A DNA stretch of 64,000 nt from Typha latifolia (lineage: Eukaryota; Streptophyta; Magnoliopsida; Poales; Typhaceae): assembly GCA_019914945.1 (NCBI GenBank), contig CM034102.1, positions 6,871,501-6,935,500 of the forward strand, given 5' to 3'. Below, piece by piece: positions 35,801 through 48,400 of this stretch. The position numbers were made by a program, and so were the translations under genes. Position 1 is the first letter of the stretch, and each line of letters begins with the position of its first letter. Under the pieces are notes generated by a model. That model searched no databases, was not told the DNA's origin, and worked only from the letters and a program-made list of their open reading frames with translations.

Positions 35801-38800
35801 ATAATATTAATATTTCTAAAATTTAAAAAAAACTAAAAAGAACTAAAATGGGTTAAATTACCCATTGGATTGGGTTGGGCTATGCCAAAAAAAAAATGAA
35901 ACTAATTGGGCTGTGCCAAGGCCCAACCAAAATAATGGATTGGGCCACGGGCCAATCTACAGCCCATCCAAAAAGAAACTAATCGGGCTGGGCCAAGGCC
36001 CAGCCAAAATAATGGATTGGGCTACGAGCCAACCTGCAGCCCATCCAATTTAACTAGTTCGGGTCGGGTCTGTGGATCCGAAATTCAAACCCGAACCCGA
36101 ACCCAAACTTAAAAGAAAAAGGGGTTGGCTCGGGTTAAACCCGAGCCCAACCAACCCTTTTCTTCTTTCTCGCGATCGACGCGAGAAAGAGAAGGATCGA
36201 GGGAGAGAGTGACCGTCGGCGACCCCTGCCGGCGGCAGTTCACGACACTCTCAACCTCTCGGCTCTCTCTCTTTCTCTTTGTCGTCCGCACGAGGTGGAG
36301 GAGAACCCACCACCGACGGCCGACTCCGAAGCCGACGATGACTGGAGCCACGAGGGCTCACCCAGAAGGCAAGCATGGCGCAAGGCCAACAGCTTGAAGC
36401 TCTTGAGCACGAGTAGCAGCAGCCCGAAGCCGCCGGCCGGCAAGAGTTGCCGGCGAAGCCGAAATCCCCCAAATTAGGTATTTCTAATTCACTTTATTAA
36501 ACTGAAATTAAACTAGAGGGATGAGAGAGGGCTCACCAGGGAGGAGTGTGATAGTCCCAATTTACACCGGCAATGCTCCGATGGGCCAAACCCACGTCGT
36601 GATTCCGACGGTAAGGAAGAAGGAAAGGGAAAAGGAGGCTGGGGGGGGTTGAGTAGAGAGAGAGAATTAGAGTTTAAATTTATGGGGCAAAGATCCAAAT
36701 CTGAAATAGATTTGGATTCGACCGATTCTGTTGCGCCTTGTTGCATGCCGGAAAGGGAGAGGGGAGGGGGTTGCACGTGCTCCTCTCTCAACCCTTAATT
36801 TTTTTTTTCTGATTCTTACAACACTCTACCCAACCATTGCTTCAGCCTAGCTGAGCTAGTTATTGAACGTGAACGTATCACATTTTTTCTGAATTTTGAT
36901 GATTTTCCTGGATTATATTTATTTTAGAATTTAAGTAATTAAAAAATAGTGTGAACTGATATTGCATATAGTATATATAATATTCAGAACAACAAATATG
37001 TATTATTATTTTGGGTGGGCCGATACCAATACCACATGTATAACCTTGGCTATATCTATCCTAATGTAGTAAAGTAGTAGAGGAGTTGATTAAATCAATC
37101 TTTTAAACAAGCATATGACAGAAACACAACAACCAGGGTGGTTTATGGCATGTGGTGAATGGTGGGCATTATGACAGGTGACATGATGATCAATATATTC
37201 CTTGTGTAAGAAATAAATTAGCTCCAGAAGGTTAGAATTGTCTTCACTTTAGCTGGCAGAACATTGGACAAGGATATTTCTCATATTCCTTATGTAAAAG
37301 TAATCACTTAAGCTGCAGAAAGCAGATAATCACTATATTCCTTGTTTAAAAAATAAATTAGCTGCAGAAGGCTAGAATTGTCTTCATTTAAGCTGGCAGC
37401 GTTGGGCAAGCATATTTCTCATAATGTTCTGATTTCATGTAATGCATGATGATTAAAATGACTGAATATGACATGTATGCTTATATAATTGCCAGGATAG
37501 AGGAACTTCAATCTAAATATCTTGATGAGAAGAGGTTGAATGATGCCTTGCAGATGGAATTGAGGGAATTAAAGATTCTAAATGAATCTTCTTTGAAGGT
37601 ACAGATCTAGTTCATCTTCATTTCATGGCCATCAAATGCAACATTAAGCCCGTGCATCTAATTCTAGCATATTATGATTTATTAATACAATATCATGATT
37701 TGTTGAAGGACGATGACAAGGAAGCAGATGCAAATGTTTTAATAGATGACTCCAGTACTTCTATCCCTGACTATTAAGCAGGAGAAGTGAATTTACAAAA
37801 ACTATCTATTGAATTGGTGTAATTTTTTTTTTTTACTTCTGTTTAAGATTAGTGTTCCTATCTCAAACTATTGATTCTTATAAATACTTTATTTTGGTAT
37901 GTACAGTTATAACTGTATTTGTTTCGCATAGTTGTGATCGGATATTATGTAATTTATACAACCTAAAAAATGTAAAAACATTAGATAGAAAGATTGCTAG
38001 AGATCAGCTTTAGGTTTGTGACCTGTCTCTGTTGGAACCTCCAAGCCACTATGCACCGGCCAATCTCTTTTTAGATCATTGATTGATGATACTTTATTTA
38101 TATTCTTTATGCATAACTAATTTTATCTGTACAGCATCTGATCTTCTATTAAATCATGTACCTGTATTTGTTGATTAACATGATATTAAGATGGTTTTCT
38201 TATGCCTGTCGTGTCCTCCTGTATATATTTTACAGTTATATAATGTATCTATGATTTACGTTAAATCAGATAAAGCCTAAGTTTTATAGCGTCAGACAAA
38301 ACAAACTAAAGGGTTATTCCATTTCCTTGTTTGACGTGGAAACAGGAAATGAACTATTATGTTTATGAAATCGGAGATTTACTTCTTACTAGTTCCATCC
38401 ATGGACAATGATCAAGCCAGCTATCCTCTACTTAAATTTCTGACTTTAGATCTAATTCTCTCCTACTTGGTTGTCATGTATTATGGTCTTTAGTGTAGCC
38501 ACCAAATTTGGTTAGCTACCTCATTATGTCTGGCATATGTTGTCATTCATTTTGCAGTTTATGAGGTCCTTTTCCTTATAGAACTGTATTTTGTCATCTT
38601 TTTTTTTCCAGGTTATTACAAAGTTTTATGAGGCTCGTCAAAGAGAGACTGGCTGCTCTTCAGATGTTACATTGGAAGAGAAATGTTCTTGCCTTCTAGA
38701 TGATTCTTCAGACAGTTGGATATTTAGTACAGATCAAGGAACCTCAACTTCAAAGTACATTGTAAGCTTACAATCACTTATCTGTTAGAATATTGGATAA

Positions 38801-41800
38801 CTTTGCCGTCACTAATATTGATGCATCTCACTATATTTCTCTTAGTTGATATGTATTTTCTATTGTATAGATCAAGGATTGTCGTGCTGATACTCTGTCA
38901 GCACAGCACATGCTAGTCAGCGTGGGACACGCCCCTGGCATTCTTTTGGCATGCCTCTAATTTATTATTTAATATTTTTATACATATTTTTAGTTTAAAT
39001 ATATGTATTTAATCATACATTAGAATTTTTTATCCTTGGATAATATGATAAATAACTTATTTTATCAAAGATATAACAATAGTCAAGTAAAAGCATGATT
39101 TAACATATAATATGATTGATTAATTGACAATAGTTTAATAATTAAAAGTAAAACCTAGTTGAATGCAATTAATCTAACATGGTCCTATATCAATTTTGAC
39201 CCAAGTTAAATGAATTTGATATATTAAATTCTGATTTTTTGAAGTTTGAGAAATTTTGTGGGAAATTTAATTATGCTAAATTTTTTCCTAAAATTATAAA
39301 ATTTGGGTTCAAATTAACTCATATGGAGTTAATCTAACATATTCCTATATTAATTTAGGCCCAATTTGAATAAATTTAACATATTATTTTAGATTTTTTG
39401 AAATTTTGGAGATTTTCTTGGGAAAATCAAAATTTTCCTTTGATTCCTACATTTTAAAAAGTATTTTCATAGATATTAGCACCAAAATGCTGGATCTATA
39501 TAGAAAGACCCTTACAAAAAATAGATTTAGTAAAATTAAACTAGATATATCGTTTGTACACGCAAAATTAGTTTTTAAAGTGTAAAAAATAACCTTTACC
39601 GATTAGCACGAGTTAGGGCAAGGCTATGATAGTTCAACATGTGTCACAACTTTAGTTCGGAATTATGACTAGTTATGTATCCTAGTAGGCTTGAGATATA
39701 CGAAGCCTTAACAAATAAACTTCTAAATCCACAATATAAAGAAATTCAGTATAAACTACTATTTCTAAGTCAATGATTAATAAAATTCCCAAGGGATAAT
39801 AACAGAATCCAAATTTGACAACCAATGTCTTCCTAAATAAAACTAATTCTACAAGATTATTTTCAAAAAAAAAAAAACAAAAACAACTAATATAACTAAA
39901 AGTAAAAAACCAAATTCTAAGTGGAGGTAGAGTCTTGGTGCACCACGCTCAAGTGTCACATTGACCAATACCTGAAATGTAAGAGTGGAACTTTATGAGC
40001 TAATAACTTTAGCTCAGTGGATCAATCCACCCAAAAGCCAATAAAATCCATAATCTATAAGTATAGCTTTAGAAATCCAAGGCTTAATAAAATATAGTAT
40101 ACAATTAATAATAAGTATGCTCATAACAAGAATAATAAGGCAATAAAGTAACAATGTAAATAAAAAATTGACAACATGCTTAAGATTTATTATATAGAAC
40201 TTCTAAATATCAAATAAATGCCATATTTCTCATTTATAACTGTGCCCGTTTTCACCACATAGAAGTCACCTTGAGATAACGCACAAAATTTTTTCTCATA
40301 GTTGATTTGGTTAGGGTCACTGAGAGATGTCACTATGTAATATACTTTACTAACTGTTAAAAGATATTAAAGTCACATAAGAGAGATTTTAAGTTTTATT
40401 TAGGGTTGTTTTTTAACTCCACCAGACTCACCTAAATAGATCACTATATAATTAGAAATATATCTGTTCCTAGAATTTTAAGGTAGATTTTGATCACCAG
40501 AGGGAGATGCACGAAGAATATCTAGCCTGAGATTGTTCTAAAAGTCCTATCTTCTCACAATTATTATTTCGCTAGCTACTGATGATCAATATATTTGCTA
40601 TTTTCACTAAGATTAACATTTTTTCGAAGTGTAATATTGCACTGAGTTAGAATTTAATATAGCACGAAGAATAATAATGTATGAAGTATAACATAGCATA
40701 AAGTATAATACGTTGACATAATAACACTTAGCCTAACCAACCTAGATTTAGCCCTCATACTTAGGTTGGGCTGTAGCTAATAAAAGGGTTGGGCACTGCT
40801 GGCCCAACCAACCACTCACCCCAACCCAAATTCGACTTGGGTTGGGATGAACTCACTCATCCTTCTCTTTTCTTCAAGCAAGAGCCAGACAAGGATGGAG
40901 AGGGAGATAGCTCGATGGCAAGGGCAGAAATTATCAACAGCTTCAGCCGATGGCTGTCCTAACTGACAACTCCGAATCACACCTCACCACCACGGTGAGT
41001 CACAAGAGATAGCAGAACGTCGGCCAAGGTGGTTGACGACAAGGAACGCATCTTCCATGGTAGACGACCATGGTGTTGCTCAATTTTTCCAACAAGGCTA
41101 TGAAAGCAACTGCAAATGATGACTACTACTCAAAAAGAGGGTAGTTTGCTTGGGAGGTTGGACGCGATCAACGACAACGACAACTGTCGAACTCGAAATC
41201 CTTTCGGCTGGAGTCTACATGGCTTAGCCTCTCCCGAAGCTAGAGTACTCTTGGTACCCATGGCATGGGGATGCCTGCACGAAGCTTCTCATGCTGGCCT
41301 ATGGTGACCCAAAGTTGCTGGGCGACGGAATTTCTTGACAAAGCCAACCATATGGAAAATGAGGTTATATTATTATATACTCCATTAAATTGAAATAAAT
41401 TGTATGAAGTGGAAGATGACTCACCAATGGTTTGTGCAATGGTCTCAGCTCGTTTTGATGATGCTTCGATGGCCGATTTTGATAACGATTGTTTCAATGA
41501 TGTAAGGAGGAAGAAGAAAGATACGCAAGATGGTGATGATGGCGTGCGGGGAGAAAAGGAGTAGGGCCAAGTGTTTTTGTATGGGAATTAAACTAGGGTT
41601 AGTTGCGATGATGGGAATTTAAACTCCTCTCTCTCACAACCGTTTACGAGAGGGAGAAGATGAATAATGGACGTGCACCTGTAATTTGTTTTTAAAATTT
41701 TCTAGTTATTACAACATGAATTTAGCACAACTCAACACAAGTCCATGTTGGTTTGACATTGGTTGACATGTCAGGTGTCGTGTCCTCATCGGCATGCCTT

Positions 41801-42454
41801 AGATGCCATCTAAAGTAACAAATGAAAATGCTTCAAAATGCTTGTAACCTCTCTAAGTATAGTTCTTAAATTTTTTAATTATTATGATTATGAATAGCTA
41901 TAATAGGCTGTGTTTATTTTGTTACAACACATAAAGTAGCATATTTGTGATTTAACTTGGGAAACATTTTAGAAGGCACAAAAAATTCCTGAAGATATTT
42001 TATCTCGTTCTATTTTTCCAAACGGAGTAGTTTGATTTTTCTAATGAACTAAAATATGTTGTTGTTTCTGATAGACTCAGGAAAGCCATAATATGAAAGT
42101 TTCGGCATTAAATCTAATGCTTAAACCAATGTTTCGATGGGATCGGCTATCCGAAAGAACGATACATATTGGTCATATTGGCTGCTCGTATCGAATCAGA
42201 CTATCTTTAATTTTATAAAATTTTAAATATTATTAATAATACTATAAATTTTAAAATATTTGAAAAAAGTGACAAATAAGAAAAAAAACAACTCACATAT
42301 GAAACCTAAAAACTAAAAAAATACACTCAAAATTATGATGAATTGTGAGCTAGATTAAATCAATTTCTATGCTCGTAAATTATTACCGCAAAAGTGAAAT
42401 AAAGAGACTATTCATTGTTGTTCTACAATAGTAAGAAAGGATGAGCTAAATAGT

Positions 42455-42487
<33 letters not shown>

Positions 42488-45400
42488 CAGTGAAGTGTGA
42501 GGACACTTAAGGAGTGGGAGAAGAGTGTATACCAAAGGTAGAGAGTAAAAGCTAAAAACTAGAAAAGAAGGTAGCTGGGGACATCAGTTACTAATGTTCC
42601 TTAGATCAGATCCGATCTGAATCTTAAAAACAGAAAAACTCATTTCAACCAAGTTTTGACTAGTTTCAGCCGATCCCAGACGAAACCAATCGCCTGACTG
42701 GTTTAGGTTCAACCCATTTCATGATTGGCCGAAATTGGGATCCATGGCTTAAACATTGGGCTTAGTTTCACTGTGGATTCTGCTTTTGTCCTGATTAATA
42801 TGCTAGAAAAAAGAATCAACTAGAAGAAGCAGGAGGAGAAAGAGCTGAATCTCTTTTGTTTGAAAGAAAGGGCAGACTATGTTAAAATGTAAGAGAGAAG
42901 AGGGGCTTCAGTGTTTGGATATATTTCTAATCTATCCTGTATATTTTGTTTTAATGTAACTTTTACTGTGAAAGACAAATATTCCTGAGAAAGAAGAATG
43001 AATTAAAGATGGACACTGCAGCCTGCTGATGATATGCGAATTTGAGAATTGAGGAGGGAAGTTATGGATATAATAGATAATAATAAATCAGATCAATGGC
43101 TACTTTTCATTTTTTATATTTAAGATCTTACAAGTTCTCATAATAATAACAGTAGGATTTTATTTGTGGAACAAAGTAATATACTTATATCCAGTAAGGT
43201 TATTGTAAATTTTGAGCAGTATTAGTCAGCTGCTTGAGAACAACTTGAAAACAAGCTCAAACTAAGCAGTTATTTAGAACAACAAGCTGCTCAAGGACAG
43301 CTTCTTTATTGATTGTTCTTCTTAAACTAAATCAGTAAGGATCTTCTTTTTCCATGATTTGGATAATATCCAACAGATATTATGTCTGCATATGGATGAC
43401 TAAATGCCATTTACACTGTTATACTTTTGGCTTACATTTCTCATGTTCTGAAAATGCTAACCATATCCCTGAAATCAAATTAGGCCATTTCCTTAAAATG
43501 TCTTTTGTGTCAGCTAGGTGAGCTAAGACACTAATGTACTACTTACTCTTAAATTGGACTTCTGGCTTTGTTTTTTCTTTTGTCAAAAAATATCATATCA
43601 AGAATATGCAGTGATCATGATTCATAGAATGAAAATTTTCATTAGTTCATTTATATATTCTCAAGGTTGGATTTATTCTAAAGTTCTAATGTTACTACCA
43701 GTAACACTTTATTATTCTTGTAGCACTCTATTTGTGCTGAAAGCTTTTTCTGCCCTGTCCAATTGGGATAATTGAATCTGAAAACTGTTTAATTTATAGT
43801 TTCATTGTACTTCAACTCTTCAAGTGAAGGAAAGCATATAAGTTGTGATTGCGCTTTATTTTTCTCAGCGCCCTAGCTTATATATTGATCTTCCTGGCCA
43901 TGTGATTAATTTATGATTCTGTAAAATTCTAGTATGAAATCGTTGATCAAGATTGAAAATTCATCTAATATATGCCTATGAAATTGTAAAAGTAGCATTT
44001 GACTCTATGTTGTGAAGTTGCAACTTTACTTGTTTATTGGAAAGTTTATTTTGGTCTATTAAATGAATCTGTATGTTTGAATTGTCAGATAATTTCCTTA
44101 TTTCGTGTTGGCTGTTGGATCTATATTACATGTAGTGCTGTTTTTATCTTGACGCTTATTTTTCCATCTTTGGTATTTCTTTTGCTGCACATGAATTCTC
44201 TTCAACTTGTTTCCTTTTCTATTCTAGAGTTTTTGTATCTATACAAGGTCTACTTATGTTAGGAGAACATCATTGTCTGCAGGCATCTTTAGAAGAAGAG
44301 AAGGAGTCACTTAGAAATTCAGTTGATAAGCTTCAAAGCAACTTGCGAATGGTATGCAAGTACTTACAGGGACAAAAGAAGAAAGAAAAGTATAATACAT
44401 TTAGCTACACAATTTCCTTGTTAATCTGGTGCTTTACTTTGGATGTACAGGGACTTGAAATTGAAAATCATTTAAAAAGAAACGTCCGGTCTCTGGAGAA
44501 AAAGCTAGTATGCTATCATTGTCTTCCAGATGGAAATAGCACTTTCTTTTTCTATAAAATTTTGATCCTTGATCTTGAATGCAGATTATGTTTGAGGACT
44601 ACTTTAGGAATGGATTATTTGTGCTTCAAAACTTTTGCTGTCATCAGAGACATGAAATCATGAAAATGTTAGAAAAAGAAGAGTCTCATATGAAGGCAGT
44701 TATCACTGAAGTGCAAGACAAGTTGAGTCAAATTCATATCAGATCTGAACTAAATATTGAAGGTCTTAGGGAAGAACAGCAAAATGATGACACTGAATGC
44801 AGGGATGTTCATGTAAATGTTGATGCTGATTCTATTGATCTGCATAAGGTATTCTTTTTCTTATGTCCACCACCTTTATTGATATTTTCTTGTTAATCTT
44901 GTCTTCTTTTACCTTGTCATTCTTGTGTTCTTTTTCATTTCTGCATTGCAATGAGTATATACTGTAGGAAGTGGCAGGGACATATCATTGCCTCAAGAGC
45001 TGAACAAATGTCCTTCTCATTTTCTTTCCCCCAAGAAAGATCAAAATAATTCTAGTGATACAGAAAAAAGTACCTTCATCAGAGATTCTTCTTTAGTTTT
45101 TACCTAATTCCTCAATATTGTTAAATAACTCAATAGACATTGTTCAAGTAAATTGGGTCTCATAATGTCTTCATTACTTTTTAATAAAAATTTAGTTTCC
45201 TTTCATTAGAACTTGGTATAAATTCCCTCTTGTAGTTGAGTCTGGTTATTTGCTTAATCCATTACCAAATAGTTTTAAGCTGAAGACGTGTTTAATATAT
45301 TGATTGTGAACAACTTGATCCTCCTTGGAATATAGCAGTATTAGCATTTAGCAGTTATCTTAAAGAATCTAATTTGCTGGTTGAAGTATGATGAAATTAA

Positions 45401-48400
45401 TGAAAGTTTAAATTATTGAAATGGGTGGAGTTAGGAACCCACAAAGCTTTTTGCTGAAGACACTTTCAATAAATTGCTTTTGAACAGTTTGATCATTCAT
45501 ATTGTCTGGCCGTATTAGCAGGTTTCCTAAAGCATTTAATGTACTGATTGAAGTGTTATGAAATTTCAGAAAGTTTATATAATTTAAATGGGTGGAAATT
45601 GGAATGCATTGATCTAACTGACTGCAAAATAATTGAATAAACAACTACTGCTAATTCGACTTGCTATAGCAGTCAATTAGTAATGTTTTGTGGGCTTACC
45701 ATTGGAGGGTTTATGCATCATAATGGAAAAGAAACATGTTTGATAGATAAAGTGATTACAAATAGATATTTTAGGTGAGTCCCCATTTGTGTAGGAGAAA
45801 CTTTTCCCTTGTGAAAAGCTAGTATTATTCTGAAAAATGCTGTCTATGCTGCTACAGCATTTGCTGCCCCTTGCCCTCCTTACGTAGGACCAACCAGCTT
45901 AGGGACCAGAAGAAATTGGATATTTTTTTTTATCATCTTTTAAGACTACATCACCTACTGAAATTGCATAATCGGCCTCTTATATAGAGGAAATGCCTTT
46001 TTTTTCCTTATTTAAGATGATATCAGAGCTTGGTTTTTTGAAGTCCCAAGTTCAAACCTCGTCTAACCTCATTTAATCCCTATTTCTTGTGCATTGAAGT
46101 GGCTGCAAACTCTATTATCTTTCATCTATCCACGTGTGGTGTAATAAGGGCTATAATTAAGAAAGATGCCTTAAAGTGTTGAAGTTATGCTATATATTGT
46201 TAGTTTGTTATCTAACAATTTAGGTTTCTGGGTCAACTAGTTATTTAGCAAATATGAATTGATTTTTCAGCTAAATTACATCTGAGAATCCAAAGAAGAA
46301 AAATCTGGTCATCGTTTGAATACAAAATTAAGCAAAGTTCACTAAAACTTATGTCCTAGACAAGTTGCATCAGATCTCCCAAGTTTTACGAGTTCTCATG
46401 CAAACAAGATACTTGATGCGAGCCTTGGTGTCCACATCAATACATTAAATATAAATATAGTTTTCAGATAAATATATCTGAGAATCTGAAGGAGAAAAAT
46501 CTGGTCACATCATGAAGAACTTTTGAAGTCTGTTTGTAGATAACATCATAGCTAGTTCTTTGTGGTTGATATTTGATACAAGTCGCAGATCTAGCAAATG
46601 TACATACCGAGAAACTCTTATCTTCCATTATTATCAACATATTTTATTTTTGGGTTCTCTGTTGCCTCTCTGATTAAATGCTTTTATCTCTCAGAATAGT
46701 CTCCCCACAAGCATCAGTAATGGAACATTTGGTATGTCAGAAGCCTTTGCACAAGCATTGCAAGAGAAGGTCCTTTTTTTCTCCCCCTCTTCCTACATTT
46801 ATCTTTATTTGTCCTTAGCGTCTAAGTTAAAATGATGATACAAGTCCTAAATGCTGATTTTGTGTAGCTTATACATACTCTGGTTATTCACAAAGGAATT
46901 CTATATTAACTCTTATTTGATTTTATGGGAGGCCAAGATTTATTAGATTACTGTTCATCTGGTTGATTTGTATGCTGCTGCAGGTAGCAACGCTGTTGCT
47001 TCTCTCCCAGCAAGAAGAGAGACAATTACTGGAGAGGGATATGAATGAAGCTCTTCAAAAGAAGATTCAGGAACTTCAAAGGAACTTATTTCAGGTAATA
47101 TTCTTGCATCCAACATTTTCTACATTCCTCCTTGTAAGACTAAGACTGTAAGATACTCCGTACTTTCTTATATTTCGCTTTAACCAGACATTTATTCATG
47201 ATAATTATATCTTTGAATGTTAATTTTCAAATTAGAATAGTTTATTGTATCCTGTTTATTCTATCATTTTTCTGTGGAGATCGTTCTGCTTGCTAATTAC
47301 AATTTACCTAACATGGTTATCCACTCCAATTTTTTTTAAAGTATTTCAAAGGTAATTACTAGGGTAGGGTTGCTGTAAGTATAATCTTTTCTTGAGTTTT
47401 GTTGTGCTTTTAACCTTTCTTGTTTCAGCTATTGTCTTATAAAAATATTATCTGCACTTACTGATAAAAGATTTCCGCTACTCAGAATATTCTAGAGGTG
47501 ACCCACCTTATGCATCACTTGCATCAAACTTTCAATAAACATATTGAGAATTTAGGCATGGCATAAATATTAACAAATTAAATCATGGCATGCACAAGAA
47601 AGAAATAGAACATGCGTAATTTCTGGTAACCAAACTTAAATACAGTAAAAGTAAGTCGAGTGAGTTAACATGGTATCATAGTAGGTCTTTAGTTCAAATC
47701 CCGCCATACCTATTTGTCAATTAAATTATAAAATCTCCACCCATATAATTAAAATCCACACCTTGGTCTATCAAAATGTCTCAAGCTGAGATCTGCAGGT
47801 GAGTGCTATATTATAAAGTATAAAGGAGTTAACCACCATTCTCTTATAGCTTAACTTGTTACTTATTAAGGAATTGACGAGCTAACAGTTGTATTTTTTA
47901 TCTTTTATTCCTTGTGTAACTTTTGCTGATGTCTTGGGATTATCTCTGAGATCAATGATCTTCTACTTTGTTTTCTCATTGTCTTCTTCCTCTATCCATT
48001 TGTTTAGCTCCTTATTAAATGTGAGATATTACTGAAACACATATGTTGATGTACTTTGAAAGATAAGTTGAGGATGATCTCTGAGTCGAAAAGTTGCTTT
48101 TTCTCTCTTTCTTTTTGACTGTGTAGCATAAAACAGAATGGATGGAATTACAAGTATCAATCACTCAGCTATTATATTCCTACTTGAGGTTCCTGTGACA
48201 GATGAGATCTAGTTAGAGGTTGATGGGTACGGTAACCTTGAGACCAATTTTGTTATGTACTCAGCAAAGTGAACTGCAATTGTAGAGCTGCAATATATCA
48301 AGTAATACTGTTGTTATATGAATCTTTCTTTTGGAACACAAATTTGATCCATCGGTCAGTGTGTCTTAAACATGCTAATGCCCAAGTATAGAATGTCTAT

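Larger units (their letters stand above)
33410..37495 (+). other. intron 6 of the coiled-coil gene
   Basis: 4.1 kb, swollen by a solo-LTR-like element (34581-36820). The 34085-34580 stretch just before it has a promoter-like CACCTATAAAG and a CT-rich leader and may be part of a further element. A 140-bp tandem duplication lies at 37192-37430. Confidence 0.7.
38762..44282 (+). other. intron 8 of the coiled-coil gene
   Basis: 5.5 kb. It contains the family A LTR-like copy 3 (39642-41713) and GA/CT-tract element copy 2 (42127-42746). GC-richer words (gtcgtgctgatac, cagcacagcac, ggcatgcc) flank the LTR at about 38875-38960 and 41760-41815 and could be the two halves of a second, older element. 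Confidence 0.7.

Noticed and set aside
36109..36477. Several overlapping 60-90-codon open frames on both strands
   Set aside because: They lie in the GC-rich part of a family A LTR-like element, shared in decayed form with its other copies; none is conserved as protein.
47664..47705. tRNA-like words (ggttcaaatcc-type T-arm)
   Set aside because: There is no anticodon arm, acceptor stem or internal promoter box A in the right place. Better explained as a retroelement leader.
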